A stretch of 11,660 bases of DNA from Ekhidna sp. (lineage in GTDB: Bacteria; Bacteroidota; Bacteroidia; Cytophagales; Cyclobacteriaceae), in contig JAPPDO010000432.1 in assembly GCA_028821635.1 (NCBI GenBank), forward strand, positions 1-11,660, in the 5' to 3' direction. Each line of letters starts with the position of its first letter. The first letter of the stretch is position 1. This document shows positions 1 through 3,977 of the stretch, piece after piece. The notes below the pieces were generated by a model. It had not been told where the DNA came from. It searched no databases and was given only the letters and a program-made list of their open reading frames with translations. Both the position numbers and the translations under genes were made by a program.

Positions 1-186
1 CAGGGACATCTCCGACTGGGATGTGAGCAGCGTGACGGATATGAGCTACATGTTTGCTGGATCTTCCTTTAACAGGGACATCTCCGACTGGGATGTGAGC
101 AGCGTGACGGATATGAGCTACATGTTTGCTGGATCTTCCTTTAACAGGGACATCTCCGACTGGGATGTGAGCAGCGTGACGGATAT
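1..186 (+). repeat. Tandem 72-bp coding repeat, first two units identical
   Basis: Bases 1-72 and 73-144 are identical by direct comparison, and identity continues into the third unit to about base 186. Later units (starting at 220, 292, 364 and 436) keep the 72-bp spacing but carry many substitutions. The unit starting at 145 is 75 bp long. Exact identity beside diverged units points to recent expansion or gene conversion. Confidence 0.95.
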
Positions 187-547
187 GGGAAATATGTTTT
201 TTGAGGCTTCTTCCTTCAACGGGGACATCTCCCAATGGGATGTGAGCAGCGTGACGAATATGAGCTACATGTTTTCTGAATCTTCCTTTAACGGTGACAT
301 CTCCGACTGGGATGTGAGCAGCGTGACGCATATGAGATACATGTTTCTTACATCCGACTTCAACGGGGACATCTCCGACTGGGACGTGAGCAGCGTGAGG
401 GATATGACCGGCATGTTTCAGGAATCTTCCTTCACCGGGGACATCTCCGACTGGGATGTCCGCCGTGTGACTAAGTGTTCTCGTTTCGCCAGAGGTGGTC
501 GCTTGTCAGGCAGCTTTTATCCGAAATTCACTCGCTGCAGTCCTTAA
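2..547 (+). CDS. BspA-like / DUF285 repeat surface protein, 3' end only
   Basis: The gene runs off the left edge; its reading frame enters at base 2 and stops at TAA 545-547. About 182 residues are visible: six complete units plus the start of a seventh. Units have 24 residues (the third has 25) with the pattern DISDWDVSSVTxMxxMFxxSSFNG. This is the signature of DUF285, the bacterial surface-protein repeat family that includes BspA-like proteins. Members are generally secreted or cell-surface proteins of varied or unknown binding function. The last unit departs from the pattern after DISDWDV and ends in a Cys-containing tail (KCSRF...FTRCSP). I read this as a natural C-terminal cap rather than a frameshift, because no other frame restores the repeat. 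The first unit is 50% G+C, visibly richer than the flanking intergenic DNA. No signal peptide or anchor is visible because the 5' end is missing. Confidence 0.88.
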   Translation, partial: RDISDWDVSSVTDMSYMFAGSSFNRDISDWDVSSVTDMSYMFAGSSFNRDISDWDVSSVTDMGNMFFEASSFNGDISQWDVSSVTNMSYMFSESSFNGDISDWDVSSVTHMRYMFLTSDFNGDISDWDVSSVRDMTGMFQESSFTGDISDWDVRRVTKCSRFARGGRLSGSFYPKFTRCSP

Positions 548-675
548 ACTAAATAGAAAATAACTAAATATTAATAAATACATTTTTAATATACATAATA
601 AACTAAAAAAGACAGAAAATATGAAATTGAAAATAACAGATTTCTTTTTAGGCGTATTTTATAACCCAGCCAAAT

Positions 676-845
676 AGCTCGGCTGTATCCGTAAAAACCT
701 TCGAGGTTTAGATAAATCTTGTTTAAAACCTCGAAGGTTTAAACCAAATTCCGGTAATCCTTAAAATCAGTTGCATTCTGTTCAAGGCAAGAAGGCATCA
801 AGATATATTCAAGCGTACAGGCTGCGCTTAGCTGGGGAGTTTTTC
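676..845 (+). repeat. Structured intergenic repeat, copy A (upstream of toxin-antitoxin module)
   Basis: The core 725-820 aligns without gaps to 1493-1588 at a constant offset of 768 bp, with 83 of 96 positions identical. Weaker similarity extends left (CTGTATCC-type motif at 683-690 against 1483-1490) and right to a short T-run (840-844 against 1611-1614). Copy A carries about 32 extra bases (695-724 region) that add an inverted second version of the AAACCT..AGGTTT hairpin. It ends in a 7-bp hairpin, 811-817 with 823-829, that copy B also has. Confidence 0.8.
695..740. repeat. Perfect 15-bp inverted repeat
   Basis: Arms 695-709 and 726-740 (AAACCTCGAAGGTTT on the right arm) are exact reverse complements, separated by 16 bp. 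Each arm is itself a mini-hairpin: 6-bp stem AAACCT/AGGTTT with a 3-base loop. The same mini-hairpin recurs once in copy B at 1494-1508. It could form a large cruciform or RNA stem. A role as a bidirectional terminator is possible, but no adjacent T-tract is strong. Confidence 0.85.
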
Positions 846-886
846 TAAAAAAAACACTAGTTTTAATGTTCAAAAAGTATCAGTAA

Positions 887-1126
887 ATGAGAAAGGCTCT
901 TGAAATACGTTCAAAGACAGATCGAAGGGGTTACTTAAAAATTAAGGAAAAGTTAGGCGTAGCAGAAGAGGACGTTCGCGTTTGCATTTTTTTTGGTCAA
1001 GAAGAAGCAGATGACGAAAGTCTTTTGTATTTACACTCTATTTCCAAGAATCCTGCTTTTGACTTTCTCAGTGACCCTGCTGAAGATATTTATTCATTAA
1101 CTGACGGAGTACCTGTAAATGATTAA
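887..1126 (+). CDS. Antitoxin of a type II PemK/MazF-type module
   Basis: This 79-residue protein probably binds and neutralises the toxin encoded by the next gene and represses their shared promoter, as family antitoxins do. The N-terminal half (about residues 4-36, ending in a hydrophobic VRVCIFF strand) has the look of a short AbrB/MazE-like beta DNA-binding fold, including the TDRRGYLKI stretch. The C-terminal half holds NPAFDFLSDPAEDIYSLTDG (55-74), an acidic segment I associate with small antitoxins encoded just upstream of PemK-like toxins, where it would contact the toxin. The ATG at 887 has only a weak A-rich leader. Its stop overlaps the toxin start by 8 bp (ATGATTAA). Role is inferred mainly from context and the C-terminal motif. 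Confidence 0.72.
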   Translation: MRKALEIRSKTDRRGYLKIKEKLGVAEEDVRVCIFFGQEEADDESLLYLHSISKNPAFDFLSDPAEDIYSLTDGVPVND

Positions 1127-1460
1127 AAATGCGATTGTGTTGGTTCCTTTTCCTTTTGATGACTTTTCTACTCTGAAGGTAAGACCTGCACTTTGCCTGA
1201 CTTCTGAAATAGGAAGCCATGAACACGTAATCATTGCCTTTATTTCAAGTAAGATATCTGATGATCTTTTAGCCAGTGATGTGCTCGTCAGGAGAACTTC
1301 CAACTATTGGATACGCACAGGTCTGTCAGTAGATTCAGTCATTCGATTACACAAAATCGTAACCATTCCGAAGTCATTGATAAAAAGAAAACTCGGCACC
1401 ATCAATGAGGAGTTAAAAATGCTTGTTTGTGAGAAAATAAAACAGTTATTTGATAAATAA
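1119..1460 (+). CDS. PemK/MazF family mRNA endoribonuclease toxin
   Basis: This 113-residue protein has the PemK/MazF layout. A first strand IVLVPFPFDD (6-15) is followed by KVRPALCLT (20-28), holding the family's catalytic Arg (R22). Then come HVIIAFISSKIS (36-47), whose S43/S44 sit where MazF has its catalytic Thr/Ser, and near the C-terminus the conserved IRLHKIVTIPKSLIKRKLG stretch. Family toxins cleave mRNA and stop growth when the labile antitoxin is lost. The ATG at 1119 lies inside the end of the antitoxin gene, which suggests translational coupling. Length is normal and no key region is missing, so the gene looks intact and functional. Sequence-specific cleavage target cannot be predicted. 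Confidence 0.9.
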   Translation: MIKNAIVLVPFPFDDFSTLKVRPALCLTSEIGSHEHVIIAFISSKISDDLLASDVLVRRTSNYWIRTGLSVDSVIRLHKIVTIPKSLIKRKLGTINEELKMLVCEKIKQLFDK

Positions 1461-1475
1461 ATGTTAGTAAATTGT

Positions 1476-1615
1476 AACTCAGTTGTATCCATAAAACCTC
1501 GCAGGTTTAAACCAAATTCCGGTCATTCTTAAAATCAGCTGCATTCTGTTCAAGACAAGAAGCTAACAAAATATACTAAAGCGTAGATACAATCTACGCT
1601 TAGACTAAGGTTTTC
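1476..1615 (+). repeat. Structured intergenic repeat, copy B (downstream of toxin gene)
   Basis: Second direct copy of the element at 676-845. It has one AAACCT-CGC-AGGTTT hairpin (1494-1508) instead of two, and ends in a perfect 10-bp stem, 1579-1588 with 1592-1601, loop ACA. In copy A the equivalent stem keeps AAGCGTA but the partner strand reads TGCGCTT instead of TACGCTT. That change converts U-A to U-G and preserves pairing, so selection on structure is plausible. Each copy sits just after a gene end (surface protein, toxin). Confidence 0.8.
1579..1614 (+). terminator. Hairpin after toxin gene, possible terminator
   Basis: A perfect 10-bp stem (AAGCGTAGAT / ATCTACGCTT, loop ACA) lies about 120 bp beyond the toxin stop. 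The nearest T-run (1611-1614) is 9 bases away and short, so intrinsic termination would be weak. GGTTTT (1609-1614) can also pair with AAGAACC (1620-1626). An RNA-structure role for the repeat is equally possible. Confidence 0.35.
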
Positions 1616-1712
1616 ACCGAAGAACCCCTATATTAAAAGAGAGGACTATCCTGAGGAGGCCTATGAGGTCATCGAATTATCCCTTAAATTTTGTACAGAC
1701 GATACTGATTAG
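1587..1712 (+). pseudogene. Possible decayed coding fragment
   Basis: One frame is open from just after TAG 1584-1586 to TAG 1710-1712 and reads protein-like near its end (DYPEEAYEVIELSLKFC, then TDDTD and stop). There is no ATG in the frame, and the fragment begins inside the intergenic repeat, so it cannot be an intact gene. The opposite strand is also open over part of this stretch, which weakens the case. I do not recognise a family. It may be the 3' remnant of a lost gene, or chance. Confidence 0.22.
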
Positions 1713-1736
1713 TTAGTCTACCCTCTCCGGGTATGA

Positions 1737-1762
1737 TTTGTTTCTTATCTGTCTTATATTTG
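1737..1762 (+). promoter_or_regulatory. Promoter-like element, imperfect spacing
   Basis: TATATTTG (1755-1762) matches the Bacteroidota -7 consensus TAnnTTTG perfectly, and TTTG (1737-1740) matches the -33 element. The gap between them is 14 bp, shorter than the roughly 19-21 bp usual for this sigma factor. Transcription would start near 1769 and run into the hairpin at 1798. Confidence 0.25.
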
Positions 1763-1797
1763 TGGTTTGGATTACTAAGTTTTTCATGTTTTAGGTA

Positions 1798-1829
1798 GGG
1801 GGCTCCGTAGTCGAAGTCCCCTTCTTTTT
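1798..1829 (+). terminator. Intrinsic terminator-like hairpin 1
   Basis: GGGGGCT (1798-1804) pairs with AAGTCCCC (1815-1821) through seven pairs including one G-U, with a 10-base loop. The T-rich tail TTCTTTTT (1822-1829) follows immediately. The form is that of a rho-independent terminator on the + strand. No recognised gene ends just upstream, so it may end a small RNA or read-through from the toxin operon. Confidence 0.6.
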
Positions 1830-1918
1830 AGCCTTTCTACATAGAAAACGTTGGAAAAGTTTAACACCTTCCAAAAGTTAATGAGCCATCCCTCTTTCTC
1901 GGCTTAGTTTATAGGAAC

Positions 1919-1948
1919 GAGACCCTAGCATAAACAGTCTCATTTTTT
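1919..1948 (+). terminator. Intrinsic terminator-like hairpin 2
   Basis: GAGAC (1919-1923) pairs with GTCTC (1937-1941) around a 13-base loop, followed by A and six T (1943-1948). The stem is short, so strength is doubtful. As the second such element within 120 bp, it would help insulate the dcw operon from upstream transcription. Confidence 0.42.
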
Positions 1949-2158
1949 GTGTTCAGGTCTTTTGACTACCGTTTAAAGTTTAGTTCCCATCCGCCAGATT
2001 TTTTGATCTCCTTTTTTATTATTCAATAAATTTTTATATTTTTTTTCAAAATTCTTTTACTGTCACTCCTGTTTGAATAAGTCACTCATTTTCAATGACT
2101 TTACTTATAATTTGTAATCATCAATTTAAGAGATTTAGTATTAAAATTTTATCTTTTG

Positions 2159-2192
2159 TGGGGGAAAGTGGGAATAAATGGTAGAAAGTAGC
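2159..2192 (+). promoter_or_regulatory. MraZ operator: four boxes at 10-bp period
   Basis: TGGG (2159), TGGG (2169), TGGT (2179) and TAGC (2189) start exactly 10 bp apart. AAAG precedes the second and fourth boxes and TAAA the third. MraZ of E. coli binds TGGGN direct repeats separated by 5 nt, and Mycoplasma MraZ binds AAAGTG-type repeats, both with 10-bp period. The boxes end 48 bp before the mraZ ATG and just upstream of the -7-like box. This suggests that MraZ controls its own operon from here. The third and fourth boxes are degenerate. Confidence 0.8.
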
Positions 2193-2202
2193 AAAAATTG
2201 TT

Positions 2203-2210
2203 TATACTTG
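2203..2210 (+). promoter_or_regulatory. Candidate -7 box of the dcw operon promoter
   Basis: TATACTTG matches TAnnTTTG at all but one of the six fixed positions and lies 30 bp before the mraZ start, right after the MraZ boxes. No TTTG is found at the expected -33 distance; that region is occupied by the operator. A start near 2217 would give a leader of about 24 nt. Confidence 0.4.
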
Positions 2211-2240
2211 CGGAGGTGGTTCATATTATTAAGATTTAAC

Positions 2241-2684
2241 ATGGCATTTTTTACAAGTGAGTATGAATGTAAGTTGGATGCTAAGGGAAGATTTGTCCTG
2301 CCAGCTAAAATCAAGGCAAATCTTCCGGAGGTCTCCAATAACGAACTGGTTATTAGGAAAGGATTTGAGCCGAACCTAATTCTCTACCCAATGGCAGAGT
2401 ATAAAAAGATTCACTATAAGATTTCATCACTGAGTGAATTTGACCCCGAACAGCGGAAGTTGAAAAGGATGTTATTCAGGAGTATCGCTCAAGTGGAACT
2501 GGATAATACGAATCGCATTAATGTTCCCGGCCCAATGCTGGCCCATGCACAAATAGAGCGGGATGCACTCCTCATAGGCACAGGCAACTATATCGAAATG
2601 TGGAATCGTGAAGTATTTGATAAGCAGATGATTAATGACATCGGTGAGTACTCGGCACTTGCCCAGAAATATCTTGACGAATGA
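2241..2684 (+). CDS. mraZ: Transcriptional regulator MraZ
   Basis: This 147-residue, AbrB-like, ring-forming DNA-binding protein is the first gene of the dcw cluster. Two swapped-hairpin repeats are visible: EYECKLDAKGRFVLPAKIK (7-25), which carries the canonical DxKGR, and the second around VELDNTNRINVPGPML (85-100). In the second repeat the usual DxxGR reads DNTNR, with Asn in place of Gly. The frame is open back to an ATG at 2178. I chose 2241 because MAFFTSEYECKLDAKGR is the usual family N-terminus, and because the upstream start lies inside the operator. GGAGGTGG (2212-2219) is too far from the ATG to act as a normal Shine-Dalgarno site. The gene overlaps rsmH by 4 nt (ATGA). Confidence 0.96.
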   Translation: MAFFTSEYECKLDAKGRFVLPAKIKANLPEVSNNELVIRKGFEPNLILYPMAEYKKIHYKISSLSEFDPEQRKLKRMLFRSIAQVELDNTNRINVPGPMLAHAQIERDALLIGTGNYIEMWNREVFDKQMINDIGEYSALAQKYLDE

Positions 2685-3619
2685 GCGAATACAAATATCA
2701 TCATCCGGTAATGCTGAACGAGTGCCTTGAGGGATTGCAAATACAGTCAAGTAGAATATACGTAGATGTAACCTTTGGCGGCGGCGGCCACAGTAAAGCA
2801 ATACTTCATTATCTGAAAACAGGACACCTCATTGCGTTTGATCAGGATCAGGATGCAGAGGATCATGCAAAAAGACTTTCCGAGTCTTGGAACAAAGAAA
2901 GCGATAATTCTTTCACATTTATTAGTGCCAATTTCAGGTTTCTAAAAAAATATCTGAGGCTACATGGCATTCGGAAAGTAGACGGCATACTGGCCGATTT
3001 AGGAGTTTCCTCCCACCAGTTTGATACGCCTGAGCGAGGATTCGCCTTCCGGGCAGCCGCAGAACCGGACATGCGAATGGATCAGCACGCCGAAAAGAGC
3101 GCAATGCAGGTACTTAATGAGTATAAAGAAAAGGATTTGATCTATCTGTTCAGCGAGTATGGTGAAGTGAAAAATGCAAGGACTTTGGCACGAGAGATTG
3201 TAAGCGTTCGTTTAAATACACCCATCAAAACCAATGAACAGGTTAAAGAAATCGCATGGAAGCTGTCACCGAAACATCGAGAGATAAAGTACCTGGCACA
3301 GGTATTTCAGGCCATCCGAATTGAGGTAAACGAAGAGTTAGAAGCACTGAGAGAATTTCTAAAACAAGCAGGAGAAGTCCTCAAACCGGATGGCAGACTG
3401 GTTGTAATAAGTTATCATTCATTAGAAGATCGACTGGTCAAGAACTACATCAATAAAGGAAATTTCAAAGGGGTTGATGAGAAGGACTTTTTCGGGAATC
3501 CGGTCAGAGTCTTAGACCCGGTAAACCGAAAGCCCCTCGTACCCAAAGTAGAAGAGGTTAAGCAAAATAGCAGAGCACGGAGTGCAAAATTAAGAATAGG
3601 CAAAAAGAGAAATGACTGA
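2681..3619 (+). CDS. rsmH: 16S rRNA (cytosine-1402 N4)-methyltransferase RsmH
   Basis: RsmH (MraW) uses S-adenosylmethionine to N4-methylate C1402 in the ribosomal P site. The 312-residue length is typical. The SAM-binding loop VDVTFGGGGHS (28-38) and the acidic FDQD (53-56) are followed by DLGVSSHQFD (106-115). Further on are GFAFR and MRMD (120-133), QVFQAIRIEVN (207-217), SYHSLEDRLVK (244-254) and the C-terminal NSRARSAKLR (296-305). All are hallmark segments of the family, and none is missing. Residues 140-215 form the usual helical insertion. It starts within the mraZ stop (ATGA) and ends 8 bp inside the next gene, so it is very likely co-translated with both. Confidence 0.97.
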   Translation: MSEYKYHHPVMLNECLEGLQIQSSRIYVDVTFGGGGHSKAILHYLKTGHLIAFDQDQDAEDHAKRLSESWNKESDNSFTFISANFRFLKKYLRLHGIRKVDGILADLGVSSHQFDTPERGFAFRAAAEPDMRMDQHAEKSAMQVLNEYKEKDLIYLFSEYGEVKNARTLAREIVSVRLNTPIKTNEQVKEIAWKLSPKHREIKYLAQVFQAIRIEVNEELEALREFLKQAGEVLKPDGRLVVISYHSLEDRLVKNYINKGNFKGVDEKDFFGNPVRVLDPVNRKPLVPKVEEVKQNSRARSAKLRIGKKRND

Positions 3620-3977
3620 GAACACCTACAAATCATCACAAAGGAAAGGACAGAGCGGAGTCTTTCGTCTGGTTAATCGCTTTTTACGCATAGATAGCCC
3701 TCTGAATGAGGTAATACATGTGTACTTCCTTCCTCAGATTCTCTTTTTGTCATTCTTGTGTTTGCTATACATCGGCAACCGGCACTACGCCGAAAGGAAG
3801 ATCAGAGCCATCAACCGACTGGAGAATGAGGTTGAAGATCTGAGAGCAGATTATACAACCCTAAAAGCTGACTTTATGTATGAAAGTAAGCGGTCAGAGG
3901 TGGCAAAACGAGTAGCAGTGCTCGGCTTAAAAGAGAGTAAAGAATCACCCATATTAGTAAAGAAAGTTGAGTATTAG
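3612..3977 (+). CDS. ftsL: FtsL-like division protein, Bacteroidota type
   Basis: This 121-residue small bitopic membrane protein is expected to scaffold the septal synthase FtsW-FtsI together with FtsB/FtsQ. It shows a basic cytoplasmic N-terminus of about 35 residues, one transmembrane segment (about 37-54, FLPQILFLSFLCLLYIG), and a charged heptad-like coiled coil (about 58-98). A short C-terminal segment follows, with SEVAKRVAVLGLKESKESP. Primary sequence is poorly conserved in this family. The call rests on this topology and on its position between rsmH and ftsI, where ftsL lies in most dcw clusters. The start overlaps the rsmH stop by 8 bp (ATGACTGA), and the end overlaps the ftsI TTG start by 11 bp. 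Confidence 0.88.
   Translation: MTENTYKSSQRKGQSGVFRLVNRFLRIDSPLNEVIHVYFLPQILFLSFLCLLYIGNRHYAERKIRAINRLENEVEDLRADYTTLKADFMYESKRSEVAKRVAVLGLKESKESPILVKKVEY

Larger units (their letters stand above)
548..886. other. Gene-free spacer between surface-protein gene and toxin-antitoxin module
   Basis: The first part (548-620) is very A+T-rich with no recognisable signal. A small hairpin is possible at 667-685 (CAGCC/GGCTG). From about 676 to 845 the spacer is copy A of the structured repeat described separately. An 18-codon ATG-to-TAG stretch at 621-677 exists, but I find no support for it as a gene. Before the antitoxin start, TAGTTTTA (858-865) resembles the Bacteroidota -7 box TAnnTTTG in 7 of 8 positions, without a matching -33 TTTG. 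Confidence 0.6.
1461..2158. other. Long gene-free region upstream of the dcw operon
   Basis: About 700 bp contain no convincing intact gene on either strand. From the left they hold copy B of the structured repeat (1476-1615), a possible decayed coding fragment (1587-1712), and a small hairpin TACCC/GGGTA (1719-1733). Further right are a TATATTTG promoter-like box (1755-1762), two terminator-like hairpins (1798-1829 and 1919-1948), then very A+T-rich DNA. Within the A+T-rich part, GTCACTC occurs twice (2062-2068, 2081-2087), and AAGTCA/TGACTT (2079-2084, 2096-2101) can pair. I recognise no tRNA, rRNA, tmRNA or riboswitch. Confidence 0.6.

Noticed and set aside
450..547. Frameshift at the end of the DUF285 gene
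   Set aside because: The repeat pattern stops after DISDWDV, but neither other frame restores it and both hit early stops. The Cys-containing tail looks like a natural C-terminal cap.
1..547. CRISPR array from the regularly spaced repeats
   Set aside because: The 72-bp units are fully coding and tandem without unique spacers; they encode the DUF285 motif.
621..677. 18-codon ATG-to-TAG open frame (MKLKITDFF...)
   Set aside because: Too short, no family recognised, lies in A+T-rich intergenic DNA, and no ribosome binding site or conservation evidence is available.
1097..1303. Minus-strand open frame across the toxin gene
   Set aside because: It is antisense to a well-supported PemK/MazF gene, has no recognisable motif, and is explained as a shadow. 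The same holds for the other short antisense and out-of-frame stretches in the dcw genes.
1461..1615. Integron attC site after the toxin gene
   Set aside because: GTTAG (1463-1467) and CTAAC (1563-1567) can pair, but attC requires the opposite arrangement (RYYYAAC on the left, GTTRRRY on the right). The motif is also not kept in copy A.
2212..2219. GGAGGTGG as the mraZ ribosome binding site
   Set aside because: It ends 21 nt before the ATG and no usual start codon lies at the right distance in frame; other genes here do not rely on such sites.
2178..2240. Upstream ATG that would extend MraZ by 21 residues
   Set aside because: The added residues do not resemble any MraZ N-terminus, the codon lies inside the operator boxes, and translation from it would require a start upstream of the likely promoter. 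ATG 2241 gives the normal family length.
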